A DNA stretch of 64,000 nucleotides. Source: Kineothrix alysoides (GTDB lineage Bacteria > Bacillota > Clostridia > Lachnospirales > Lachnospiraceae). The stretch is taken from NCBI RefSeq assembly GCF_000732725.1, contig NZ_JPNB01000001.1, positions 1,488,001-1,552,000 on the forward strand, given 5' to 3'. Made by a program: the position numbers and the translations under genes. Positions 9,488-18,801 of the stretch are shown here, piece after piece. The notes under the pieces are model-generated. The model did not search any database, was not told the origin of the DNA, and saw only the letters and a list, made by a program, of their open reading frames with translations. Within the stretch, counting starts at the first letter, position 1. Every line of letters starts with the position of its first letter.

Positions 9488-9507
9488 AGAATCATTATAA
9501 TGATTCT
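9488..9507. promoter_or_regulatory. Perfect 20-bp palindrome in the leuC promoter
   Basis: AGAATCATTATAATGATTCT is self-complementary throughout and overlaps the predicted leuC -10 region and start site, a position suited to a repressor. Its core resembles Fur/PerR-family boxes, but the regulator is unknown. Confidence 0.55.
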
Positions 9508-9531
9508 ACCACGAATATACTATTTTGAAAA
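9503..9531 (-). promoter_or_regulatory. Predicted leuC promoter
   Basis: Minus-strand TTTTCA, 17-bp spacer, TAGAAT. The -35 box is poor, as expected for an activator-dependent promoter, and a LysR-type box lies about 25-45 bp further upstream. Confidence 0.5.
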
Positions 9532-9553
9532 ATATTATATATTCATAGTTTCT

Positions 9554-9568
9554 ATAACTTGTGGTTAT
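9554..9568. promoter_or_regulatory. LysR-type operator ATAAC-N5-GTTAT
   Basis: ATAACTTGTGGTTAT is an inverted repeat that fits both the general T-N11-A LysR box and the ATAA-N7-TTAT form bound by CcpC/CitR of Bacillus at aconitase promoters. It lies in the divergent leuC/lysR interval, about 60 bp upstream of the leuC start site. Confidence 0.55.
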
Positions 9569-9795
9569 GCTATCGCAATGCTATAATTACTAATATCTAT
9601 TCTCTTTTATTTTACATCCGGAATACATATATCTGATCCGGACATGACCTACGACCATATTATGTACGTAATCTGTAAATTCACGGTTTCTTCCAAATAA
9701 AATGAAGTTAATTGAAGAAACCGGCAATTGAAATAATTTCATGCACAATTAAGAATACTAATGCCAGAAAATAAGGAAAGGTACTACCGTATATT

Positions 9796-10713
9796 ATGGA
9801 ACAAAATCTCAATTTATATCAAATATTTTATGAAGTAGCCAATTGCCGCAACTTCTCAGTTGCTGCCAAAAAAATATATATCAGCCAGCCCGCTATCAGC
9901 AAATCTATCTCTAAGCTGGAGGAATGCCTAAATGTAACACTCTTTCACCGTTCCTCCCGGGGTGTGACCTTAACGAGTGAAGGTGAAATGCTTTATAAGC
10001 ACGTAGAAAATGCCATGCTCGCTCTGCGTTCCGGTGAGGAAATGCTGCGTTCCTCCACCTCACAGGGTATCAGTCACCTTTCCATCGGAGTCAGCACCAC
10101 GCTCTGCAAATATATTCTTCTTCCTCTTTTGAAGGATTTTATTGCAGGAAATCCCAATATAAAAATTACGATTTCCTGCCAGTCTACCTTCGAAACGATT
10201 TCCGATTTAAAAAGCGGAGCAATAGATATCGGACTCGTAGGAATTCCTCCCAAAGAAATTTCGGATTCATCTGCGGTCTCCTATCTTCCCGTCAAAACGA
10301 TAGAAGATATTTTCGTTGCTACGGATAATTATTTAGCTCCATACTCGTATAAAAATAAAGGAGATTCACATGAAAATGAAAATTTTTTCAAAGAAGCTTC
10401 TTTTATTATGCTGGATAAAGAGAACATATCGAGAAAGCATGCAGATACCTTTTTATCCGAGCACCAGCTTACTCTTAAGAATATTATCGAGGTAAACAAT
10501 ATGGATCTGTCCATTGAATTTGCCAGAGCCGGACTAGGTATCGCCTGCGTCATCGGAGATTTTGTAAAAGAAGATTTAAAAAATGGAACCTTACGCGAAT
10601 TAAAGCTGGGGCGTAAGGTTCCAAAACGTCAAATCGGCTTCGCTTATCCTTCCAAAATACCGATGACAAGTGCTATGAATACATTAATTCAATACTATCA
10701 GGTGCTCTTGTAA
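9796..10713 (+). CDS. LysR family transcriptional regulator
   Basis: A 305-residue LysR-type regulator. The N-terminal winged helix is clear (NFSVAAKKIYISQPAISKSISKLEECLNV split over residues 18-47, then LFHRSSRGVTLTSEG), followed by a two-subdomain LysR substrate-binding region (from about residue 90, HLSIGVSTTLCKYILLPLL). It is divergent from leuC and convergent with ilvC, so control of leucine/isoleucine/valine synthesis is likely, with 2-isopropylmalate or a related acid as possible inducer. That ligand is inference. The operator at 9554-9568 would serve both leuC activation and autoregulation. Confidence 0.88.
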   Translation: MEQNLNLYQIFYEVANCRNFSVAAKKIYISQPAISKSISKLEECLNVTLFHRSSRGVTLTSEGEMLYKHVENAMLALRSGEEMLRSSTSQGISHLSIGVSTTLCKYILLPLLKDFIAGNPNIKITISCQSTFETISDLKSGAIDIGLVGIPPKEISDSSAVSYLPVKTIEDIFVATDNYLAPYSYKNKGDSHENENFFKEASFIMLDKENISRKHADTFLSEHQLTLKNIIEVNNMDLSIEFARAGLGIACVIGDFVKEDLKNGTLRELKLGRKVPKRQIGFAYPSKIPMTSAMNTLIQYYQVLL

Positions 10714-10752
10714 GGATAAATCCAGCCATTTATTCTATTAATAATTTATCAA

Positions 10753-11805
<1,053 letters not shown>

Positions 11806-11853
11806 TTATAACTGAAAGGGTTATTCCCTAAGAGCTAACACATTGTGAGTGTT

Positions 11854-12357
11854 TTAATCTCCTAAATAAGTAACGTTATGAGTACCTCTTCCCAAACCGG
11901 TAATACCCGTTTTGGCCAGCTCCAGAATCTCATAGCCGTCCAACAGGCTGATAAATGCTTCTATCTTCGACTGTGCACCCGTTAATTCGATAATCAGGCT
12001 TTCTGCAGCAACATCGATAATCTTCGCCCTGAATACATCCGCTACCGCGATAATTGCCTGACGTTCCTTAACGGCCGCTTTTACCTTAATCAACACCAGC
12101 TCTCTATATACGCTGTCGTCGGGCTCCAGCACTTTAATATCCCTGATGTCTACTAATTTCGCTACCTGCTTTTCTATCTGGTCCAGTATCTCATCGTCTC
12201 CCGATGCCACAATCGTAATTCTTGTAAATCTCGGATCGGCGGTAACTCCCGCCGTAATGCTTTCGATATTATAGCCCCGTCTGGAAAACAAGCCTGATAT
12301 TCTGCTCAAAACGCCGGCAGTATTATCCACCAGAAGCTGGAATACTTTCTTACGCAT
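11854..12357 (-). CDS. ilvN: Acetolactate synthase small (regulatory) subunit
   Basis: A 167-residue acetolactate synthase regulatory subunit of IlvN/IlvH type. The N-terminal ACT domain begins KVFQLLVDNTAGVLSRISGL and contains FSRRGYNIESITAGVTADP, where valine normally binds; a C-terminal ALS_ss domain follows (RELVLIKVKAAVKERQAI). This gives valine feedback inhibition and stimulates the catalytic subunit. It precedes ilvC on the minus strand with its own promoter and is separate from ilvB. A second, different small subunit gene lies directly after ilvB, so this genome segment encodes two. Confidence 0.93.
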   Translation of the reverse strand: MRKKVFQLLVDNTAGVLSRISGLFSRRGYNIESITAGVTADPRFTRITIVASGDDEILDQIEKQVAKLVDIRDIKVLEPDDSVYRELVLIKVKAAVKERQAIIAVADVFRAKIIDVAAESLIIELTGAQSKIEAFISLLDGYEILELAKTGITGLGRGTHNVTYLGD

Positions 12358-12394
12358 GGAACTCCTCCATTCTCAATTGTCACGTTCGACATTT

Positions 12395-12423
12395 ATTTTA
12401 GCAACACTAGTAATAAAAGTCAA
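12395..12423 (-). promoter_or_regulatory. Promoter for ilvN-ilvC
   Basis: Minus-strand TTGACT, 17-bp spacer, TAAAAT, about 40 bp before the ilvN start. It separates ilvN-ilvC from the upstream ilvB unit; no T-box or leader peptide is visible. Confidence 0.7.
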
Positions 12424-12490
12424 CAAGAATGCTTTAATTCTCTAAGACTTTAATTCGCTGAATTGCATTATCTCACGATTTCCGGCCCGT

Positions 12491-12979
12491 TCAGTTCTCC
12501 ATATCCTTACATTTCTGGAGCGCCAAAGTGCCCGTTCTGGCAACCTCTACAATACTGATAGATTGCAGCATACTGATAAACAGCTGTATCCTCTCCGGCA
12601 CGTCACACACCTGGATGATCATCATGTTCTTGGACATATCTACGATCTGAGCCTTCATAATATCACAGTTCTCCATAATATCGCGGCGATTGTTCTTATT
12701 GTACTTTATCTTGATCAGCATAAGTTCCCTGCTGATACTGGCACTCTCATCGAAGGTCTTAACCTTAATGACATCCAGCTTCTTATTCAACTGTTTTTCT
12801 ATCTGCTCAATAGTCCTCTCATCGCCGCTGCTCACTATAGTCATGCAGGATACTGCGGAATCGTCGGTTTCTCCTACTGCGAGAGAGTCGATATTAAAGC
12901 ATCTTCTGGAAAAAAGTCCCGCCACCTTACAGAGAACGCCCGATCGGTTTTCTACTAATACGGAATATATTTTTTTCAT
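12491..12979 (-). CDS. Second acetolactate synthase small subunit (ACT domain protein)
   Basis: A 162-residue acetolactate synthase small subunit homologue: KKIYSVLVENRSGVLCKVAGL then LFSRRCFNIDSLAVGETDD is an ACT domain, followed by an ALS_ss-like C-terminal part (RELMLIKIKYNKNNRRDI). It is clearly a diverged paralogue of the ilvN product 130 bp downstream. I chose the ATG at 12979 because AGGAGG lies nine bases upstream; that site is formed by the last codons of ilvB (GGA GGA TGA), so the two are translationally coupled. Its direct coupling to ilvB suggests that this copy is the partner of that catalytic subunit. Confidence 0.88.
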   Translation of the reverse strand: MKKIYSVLVENRSGVLCKVAGLFSRRCFNIDSLAVGETDDSAVSCMTIVSSGDERTIEQIEKQLNKKLDVIKVKTFDESASISRELMLIKIKYNKNNRRDIMENCDIMKAQIVDMSKNMMIIQVCDVPERIQLFISMLQSISIVEVARTGTLALQKCKDMEN

Positions 12980-12984
12980 CTCAC

Positions 12985-14607
12985 TCATCCTCCTATTACC
13001 AAATCCATCGGATTTATCAGGCATTCTAACAGCATGGACTTATCCTCTTTTAAGAACTGATCGATAACCTCATCTGCCTTCTCCATATTGTATAAGCGGA
13101 GAAAATCAATTTCATAAGCTGACGCCAGCTTCTCTAAGTCGGGACTGCCGGATAAATCGACTACGGAATACTTGTCTTTGTAGGTATAATGCTGGTATTC
13201 GCGCACCATCCCCAAGTAGTTGTTTTTCAGGACAATGATTTTAACCGGAACATCATGCTGCCTCATCGTCGCCAACTCCATCATGGACATCTGGAAGGAA
13301 CCGTCACCGCATACCGCAATTACTTGCTTCTTTTCGTCCGCAAGCTTAGCGCCTATTGCCGCAGGGATGGAATATCCCATGGTTCCCATACCGCCGGAGG
13401 TCAGGAAACGGCCATTCTTTACGATATGATAGCTGCAGGACCAAATCTGGTTCTGCCCTACGTCCGCAACATAGATGCCGTCATCTTCCATCTTTCTCGA
13501 AAGCTTTACGATGAACTGGGCAGGATCTACGTAATCCTTATCAGGACTGCGCTTCACAGCCAGCGTTACCTTATATTCGTTAAGCGCCTTTACCCATTCC
13601 TCATGTTCACAGGATATTTCCTGAGCTCCAAGATCTCTGAAAATATGTCCCGCATCTCCTACGAGGGGAATATGTGAGCCTACATTCTTGCCAATTTCTA
13701 CCGGATCCACGTCAATATGCACGAGAACCTTGTAATTCATTATCATATTCGGATGGCTGACAGCCCTGTCCGCCACTCTGGCACCTACCATAATCAGCAA
13801 ATCCGATTCCTTCATGGCACGATTGGCGCAAGGTGCACCATTGTTTCCAACCATTCCGTAAAACATCGGGTGTTCGCTCGGCATAACACCGATTCCCATC
13901 ATCGTGGAAACAACCGGAATATCGTATTTTTCTGAGAATTCACGAAGCTCTTTTTCCGCGCTGCTAAGAAGCACTCCTCCGCCAACGCAGATAAGAGGCT
14001 TCTTCGCTTTTTCAAGCTCCTTTGCCACCTTTTTGATTTGAACCATATTTCCCTTTACTGTAGGCTTGTAGGTTCTCATATTTACTTTTTCCGGATAGTT
14101 GAATTTCGCAATAACCTCGTTTTGTATATCGAGGGGAACGTCGATGAGCACCGGCCCTTTTCTTCCCGTATTCGCGATATAAAACGCCTCTTTGAATATA
14201 CGGGGGATTTCATCGGCATCCTTAATGAGATAGCTGTATTTTACAAAGGATTCTACTGCCCCGGTTATATCTGCCTCTTGAAAAGCATCGCTTCCGATCA
14301 GATCGCTTTCCACCTGACCGGTAATACATATAAGCGGAATGCTGTCGGCAAAAGCCGTAGCGATTCCCGTAATAATATTGGTCGCCCCTGGGCCCGAGGT
14401 AACGACGCAGACGCCGGCCTCTCCCGTCACGCGCGCAAGTCCGTTCGCCGCATGAGCTGCGCTCTGTTCCGTACGAACGAGAACCGTGCGGATATCTGTA
14501 TCCAGGATACTGTTAAAAAAAGGACAAATTGCTGCTCCCGGATAACCAAAAACTATCTTTACGCCTTCTTCCTCCAGACACTTTACCATTGCATCTGCAC
14601 CAATCAT
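12985..14607 (-). CDS. ilvB: Acetolactate synthase large (catalytic) subunit
   Basis: Thiamine diphosphate-dependent acetohydroxyacid synthase, which condenses pyruvate with pyruvate or 2-oxobutyrate. The catalytic glutamate lies in VRTEQSAAHAANGLAR (about residue 48), the central domain carries ICVGGGVLLSSAEKEL, and the diphosphate/magnesium motif is GDGSFQMSMMELATM about residues 425-440 with the following asparagines at VLKNN. The 540 residues are slightly short of the usual 560 but all domains are present. It follows metH by 75 bp on the same strand and overlaps the ribosome binding site of its small subunit gene. Confidence 0.95.
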   Translation of the reverse strand: MIGADAMVKCLEEEGVKIVFGYPGAAICPFFNSILDTDIRTVLVRTEQSAAHAANGLARVTGEAGVCVVTSGPGATNIITGIATAFADSIPLICITGQVESDLIGSDAFQEADITGAVESFVKYSYLIKDADEIPRIFKEAFYIANTGRKGPVLIDVPLDIQNEVIAKFNYPEKVNMRTYKPTVKGNMVQIKKVAKELEKAKKPLICVGGGVLLSSAEKELREFSEKYDIPVVSTMMGIGVMPSEHPMFYGMVGNNGAPCANRAMKESDLLIMVGARVADRAVSHPNMIMNYKVLVHIDVDPVEIGKNVGSHIPLVGDAGHIFRDLGAQEISCEHEEWVKALNEYKVTLAVKRSPDKDYVDPAQFIVKLSRKMEDDGIYVADVGQNQIWSCSYHIVKNGRFLTSGGMGTMGYSIPAAIGAKLADEKKQVIAVCGDGSFQMSMMELATMRQHDVPVKIIVLKNNYLGMVREYQHYTYKDKYSVVDLSGSPDLEKLASAYEIDFLRLYNMEKADEVIDQFLKEDKSMLLECLINPMDLVIGG

Positions 14608-14682
14608 ATTTTATACCTCATCTTTCTATTCAATATTCTATTTACCGAATCAAATTATTATTTTAGAATTCTATAGCTAATA

Positions 14683-17157
14683 TCAGCCCTCTATGTTCAG
14701 AATATGCTTCGTTAGTCTGACAGCATCCGCCGCATCCTTAGAATAGCCGTCAGCTCCTATTTCATCCGCATAGTCCTGAGTAATGACCGCTCCGCCGATA
14801 ATGACCTTAGCAGTAACGCCCTGCGCTCTCGCATATGCGATGACTCGCCTCATTTCCTGCATCGTCGTCGTCATAAGGGCTGAAAGAGCTATGACACTGG
14901 CCTCATTCTCGATTGCTGCTTGAATAATTTTTTCCTTGGGTACGTCTTTCCCAAGGTCAATGACTCGGAAACCATAATTTTTCAGCATCAGCGCCACCAG
15001 ATTCTTTCCGATGTCGTGGATATCGCCCTCTACTGTCGCTATGACGATTGCAGGCATCTCTTTGCTTCCACCGGCCTCTTTCAGCAGAGGCTCCAAATAT
15101 TCGATAGCCGTCTTCATCGCTTCCGCGCTGGCGATTAGCTGGGGAAGGAAATATTTACCCTTATCGAAGAGGTCACCCACCTCGTTGATAGCAGGAAGGA
15201 GCGCATCGTTCAAAATTTCCTGAGGCTCCCTTCCTTCCTCTAACGCCGTTATGGTATATTCGGTGATTTTTTTCTTATTTCCTTTTAACACCGCTTCCCT
15301 TATCGTAATGAGTGTTTGGCACCCATTTATAATAGATGCTTCTGCATCCTTGCTCACTTTTACATTTTCCGCCCCCGAAGAGGGGACGCTCTCTGTCTCC
15401 AGTGCTTTCTTCTTCGCCTCTATGCCGCCTATCAACTCGATATAGCGGATATCAGCTTCCTCCTTGTTCAGAAGCAAATCGGAAGCGAAGGCGCTGCATA
15501 CCAGCAATTCCTGTGAGGGGTTGGCAATCGCCATCGTAAGTCCATCCTTGATTGCCATCGTCAGAAAGGCTGTATTGACATATCCTCTCTGAGGAAGCCC
15601 GAAGGAAATATTGGATAATCCGCAAATGGTGGCATACCCGTTTTCTTTACAATAACGTATCGTCTCCAAAGTCTCCAAAGCTGCCCTTTTGTCGGCACCC
15701 ACGGTAGCTACCAATCCGTCTACAACGATATCCTCTTTATCCATTCCCAGTTCTCTTGCCCGGAGTGCAATCTTTTCAATAATATCCTTTTTTTCTTCCA
15801 GACTTTTGGGGAGTCCCGCATCCGATAAGGGGAGCAGGATGAACATAGCTCCATACTTCCTTACAATCGGCAATAAATGATCGAATTTTATCTTCTCATA
15901 AGAGACGGAATTGATGAGTGCACGGCCGGGATAGCGCCTGAGTGCGGCTTCCAGTACATCGATATGGCTGGAATCGATGGACAGAGGAATGGAAGTCACT
16001 CCTGCCACCTCCTCCATAGCTTTTAACATGAGCTCCTTCTCATCCACTCCGCTCATTCCCATATTCACATCCAGAATGCCCGCCCCGCATGCCTCCTGCT
16101 CCTGCGCAAATTCAGCGACCATATCCATGTTTCCGGCTCTGAGCTGTTCCTGAAGCTTCTTTTTTCCCGTTGGATTGATGCGCTCGCCTACGACGATAAA
16201 ATTATCGTCCAAACCAAATTCCACGGTCTGACGCTCCGAAGTCAGATAACGCTTCACGGGCCTCTGCCTCTTTACGAGATTCATATGAGAGGTACGTTCT
16301 CTCAGCTTATCTATATATTCCGGTGTCGTACCGCAGCAGCCGCCTAGAATCGATGCTCCGGCTTCCACCAGCTTCGCCATTCCTTCCGCAAAATCCTCAC
16401 TGTTCATATCATAAACGGTATTGCCTTCCCTATCCAGATAAGGAAGACCGGCATTGGGCTTTGCAATAATCGGTATGGAGGTAACCTCCGCCATTGTTCT
16501 TATAATATCCACCATCTTGTCCGGTCCCGTGGAACAATTAGCTCCCACAGCATCCGCGCCGAGGCTTTGAAGTACGATCGCCGCCGTCTTGGCATCCGTT
16601 CCGTAAAGAGTCCTGCCGTCGGACTCGAAAGTCATGGTCACCATCACCGGTAAATCGCAGCTTTCCTTCGCAGCAATAAGGGCTGCCCGGCTCTCTTGCA
16701 GGCTCATCATCGTTTCTACTACCAGAAGGTCCACACCACCGCGCACGAGATAGCCTATCTGTTCTTTATATATATTGATCAAATCTTCGAAATCCATGGT
16801 TCCCATAGGCGAGAGCTGCTCTCCTGTCATGGTAAGGTCGGCTGCGACCAGACAGCGGCCTCCTGCCGCCTCCCTGGAAATCGCAACTAATTCCATGTTC
16901 ATCGCTTCGATTTCCCTTTCCAGACCGTATTCCGTAAGCTTTACGGAATTGGCCGAGAAAGTAGGTGCATAAACAATATTGCTTCCTGCTTCTATAAATT
17001 CCTTCTGTAATGCAATCAGCGTATTTTTATTTTCCAAAATCCATTTTTCCGGGCAGACGCCCACCGGCATTCCTCTTTTTAACAAATTAGAGCCAGTAGC
17101 ACCGTCCAGATAAATCGGATGTTCTTTTATAAAGCTTCTGAATTCACTCTTTGTCAT
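14683..17157 (-). CDS. metH: Cobalamin-dependent methionine synthase, short form
   Basis: Methionine synthase transferring a methyl group from methyltetrahydrofolate via cobalamin to homocysteine. Domains in order: homocysteine methyltransferase (about 1-290) with zinc cysteines in GANCSTG and GGCCGTTPE; pterin-binding domain (about 315-560) starting VGERINPTGKKKL; helical cap and B12-binding domain with the histidine ligand motif DIHDIGKNLVALML near residue 700. At 824 residues it lacks the C-terminal AdoMet reactivation domain of E. coli MetH (about 1,230 residues); clostridia often carry this short form and supply reactivation separately, but no such gene is in the window. No SAM riboswitch is visible upstream. 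Confidence 0.93.
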   Translation of the reverse strand: MTKSEFRSFIKEHPIYLDGATGSNLLKRGMPVGVCPEKWILENKNTLIALQKEFIEAGSNIVYAPTFSANSVKLTEYGLEREIEAMNMELVAISREAAGGRCLVAADLTMTGEQLSPMGTMDFEDLINIYKEQIGYLVRGGVDLLVVETMMSLQESRAALIAAKESCDLPVMVTMTFESDGRTLYGTDAKTAAIVLQSLGADAVGANCSTGPDKMVDIIRTMAEVTSIPIIAKPNAGLPYLDREGNTVYDMNSEDFAEGMAKLVEAGASILGGCCGTTPEYIDKLRERTSHMNLVKRQRPVKRYLTSERQTVEFGLDDNFIVVGERINPTGKKKLQEQLRAGNMDMVAEFAQEQEACGAGILDVNMGMSGVDEKELMLKAMEEVAGVTSIPLSIDSSHIDVLEAALRRYPGRALINSVSYEKIKFDHLLPIVRKYGAMFILLPLSDAGLPKSLEEKKDIIEKIALRARELGMDKEDIVVDGLVATVGADKRAALETLETIRYCKENGYATICGLSNISFGLPQRGYVNTAFLTMAIKDGLTMAIANPSQELLVCSAFASDLLLNKEEADIRYIELIGGIEAKKKALETESVPSSGAENVKVSKDAEASIINGCQTLITIREAVLKGNKKKITEYTITALEEGREPQEILNDALLPAINEVGDLFDKGKYFLPQLIASAEAMKTAIEYLEPLLKEAGGSKEMPAIVIATVEGDIHDIGKNLVALMLKNYGFRVIDLGKDVPKEKIIQAAIENEASVIALSALMTTTMQEMRRVIAYARAQGVTAKVIIGGAVITQDYADEIGADGYSKDAADAVRLTKHILNIEG

Positions 17158-17217
17158 ATCTATAATCCTACTCCTCTCGGTAAATAAAATAGCCGTACAA
17201 AGATATGTTTAAAACAC

Positions 17218-17246
17218 ATGCTACCATAAATTTAAAAAAACTACAA
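17218..17246 (-). promoter_or_regulatory. Predicted metH promoter
   Basis: Minus-strand TTGTAG, 17-bp spacer, TAGCAT, about 60 bp before the metH start. The 171-bp gap to the lipoprotein gene shows no S-box or T-box pattern. Confidence 0.45.
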
Positions 17247-17373
17247 TATTTGATGTGTTGATTCTTGCCAACAAAAAGCATCTCGCACTTTTGATTGCTG
17301 AATAGTAACTTGCTTTCACTCACTATATATGGTAACTTATTTTATGGATATTGACATTTACGGAGGGGATAGC

Positions 17374-17880
17374 TTGAACAGAAAATTTATATATATATTT
17401 CTTTTTTCCTTTATTTTTCTTATGATTACCGGATGCGGCAGCAAGAAAGAATTGGAAGAATATAAAAATAATATGGATACCTTTTATTCGGATATTTCCG
17501 AATACGATATGATTATAAACTCTATAGATGCGAATTCAGAGACTTCCGTTCAGGAGCTATTATCTGCCTTGGACGGCATCGGAGAACGCTTTTCGTGGAT
17601 GGCCTCACTTACCGTTCCCGAGGAGTTCTCTTCCATCGAAGCTCTTTCCGCGGAAGCAGATGAATCTATGGCAAACGCCGTCGCCCTTTATCATCAGGCG
17701 TTTGAAAGTGAGACCTTCGATTCTGATGCTGCAACTACCGCGAAGGAATATTACAATAAAGCCAACCAAAACGTTCTCGAAATTCTCTCCATTTTGCATG
17801 GAGATGTTCCTATCGGAAGCGATGCTCATTCCGATTCCGCCGGGGAGATAGACGGAGCCGAGCCCATTCCCGAAGAATAA
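17374..17880 (+). CDS. Small secreted lipoprotein of unknown function
   Basis: The likely start is the TTG at 17374, five bases after GGAGGGG; the upstream ATGs in frame have no ribosome binding site. The product begins with a lipoprotein signal (KFIYIFLFSFIFLMITGCGS) whose lipobox ITGC gives the acylated cysteine, followed by a mature part of about 145 residues rich in Glu, Ser and Asp, predicted mostly helical, with a low-complexity acidic tail. I recognise no family. It stands alone between divergent metH and the convergent radical SAM gene. Confidence 0.75.
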   Translation: MNRKFIYIFLFSFIFLMITGCGSKKELEEYKNNMDTFYSDISEYDMIINSIDANSETSVQELLSALDGIGERFSWMASLTVPEEFSSIEALSAEADESMANAVALYHQAFESETFDSDAATTAKEYYNKANQNVLEILSILHGDVPIGSDAHSDSAGEIDGAEPIPEE

Positions 17881-17911
17881 AAGTGTAATAGTAGCCCTTT
17901 CCTAATTACAG

Positions 17912-17969
17912 GAAAAAATAGGACTGAGCCGGTTTATAAGAATCAAATATAAACCAGCTCAGTCCTATT
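17912..17969 (-). terminator. Rho-independent terminator of the AmmeMemoRadiSam operon
   Basis: A 22-bp nearly perfect inverted repeat (17917-17938 and 17948-17969, one C/T difference that still pairs as G-U). On the minus strand it is followed by TTTTTT. It can also stop plus-strand transcription from the lipoprotein gene. Confidence 0.85.
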
Positions 17970-17973
17970 GCAT

Positions 17974-18801
17974 TTAACAATTCCCTTCGTACACATACTT
18001 CAAGTACTCTCTTGCCGTTTCGGCAAGAGCATAAACCGTTTCTACCCTGGTAGCCTCTTTATCCTGCATTTTCCACATTGGGAAAAAACGGGAAATGTGA
18101 TAAGGTATGTTTTCGTCGATTGAGGCCAGCCATGCCGCGGCCTCTTTAAGTTCTCTCACATCGTCATTTTCGCCCGGTATTATAAGCGTCGTAACCTCCA
18201 CATGGCTTTCCTTCGCCGCTCTTTCGATAAAAGCCTTTACCATGGACAAGCTTCCGCCTACCTTCTTATAAAAACCCTCGGTAAAGCCTTTTAAATCTAT
18301 ATTAAAAGCATCCGTATAGGGCAGAAGTTCCTCCAATATCTCAATCTCTGCACAGCCATTCGTAACAATTACATTCTTAAGCCCATTTTCCTTTGCCAGC
18401 TTCGCGCAGTCCCTCACATACTCATAACCGATAAGCGGCTCATTGTAGGTATAAGCAATTCCTATATTTCCTTTTGCGGCATAGGCAAGGGCTTCTTTCA
18501 CAAGCGCCTCGGGCATCCGTATTCCATAGTCCGCCTCTTCCTCTTTCACCATGGAAATCCCGTGATTCTGGCAAAATCCACAGGATAAGTTACAGCCGTA
18601 GCTTCCCACGGAGAGTATTTTACTTCCGGGCAAAAAGCGCCTGAGAGGCTTTTTCTCGATGGGATCCAGGGCATATGAGGTGATTTTTCCATAATTCGTG
18701 CAGACGATTCTACCGTCTTCATTGCTTCTCGCTCCGCACAACCCTGTTTTTCCTTCTTCTATCGTACAATGGTGCATACACACCGGACAAACCGCTTTCA
18801 A
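17974..18801 (-). CDS. amrS: AmmeMemoRadiSam system radical SAM enzyme
   Basis: A radical SAM protein of 275 residues with the cluster motif CNLSCGFC (about residues 69-76) and an N-terminal cysteine cluster CPVCMHHC then GLCGARS, the arrangement of AmrS and pyruvate formate-lyase activase-like proteins. Conserved YTYNEPLIGYEYV and the SAM-binding region follow. Its start overlaps the stop of the AmmeMemo fusion gene by 4 bp, so it is co-translated with it. The biochemical role of the system is not established; radical modification of a substrate handled by the Memo and AMMECR1 domains is the usual proposal. Confidence 0.9.
   Translation of the reverse strand: MKAVCPVCMHHCTIEEGKTGLCGARSNEDGRIVCTNYGKITSYALDPIEKKPLRRFLPGSKILSVGSYGCNLSCGFCQNHGISMVKEEEADYGIRMPEALVKEALAYAAKGNIGIAYTYNEPLIGYEYVRDCAKLAKENGLKNVIVTNGCAEIEILEELLPYTDAFNIDLKGFTEGFYKKVGGSLSMVKAFIERAAKESHVEVTTLIIPGENDDVRELKEAAAWLASIDENIPYHISRFFPMWKMQDKEATRVETVYALAETAREYLKYVYEGNC

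Noticed and set aside
14608-14682. T-box or leader peptide attenuator upstream of ilvB
   Set aside because: Only 75 bp lie between metH and ilvB, without a T-box sequence, a run of Ile/Leu/Val codons or a terminator.
17158-17330. SAM or cobalamin riboswitch upstream of metH
   Set aside because: The interval is too short for a cobalamin riboswitch and shows neither the S-box helices nor a terminator.
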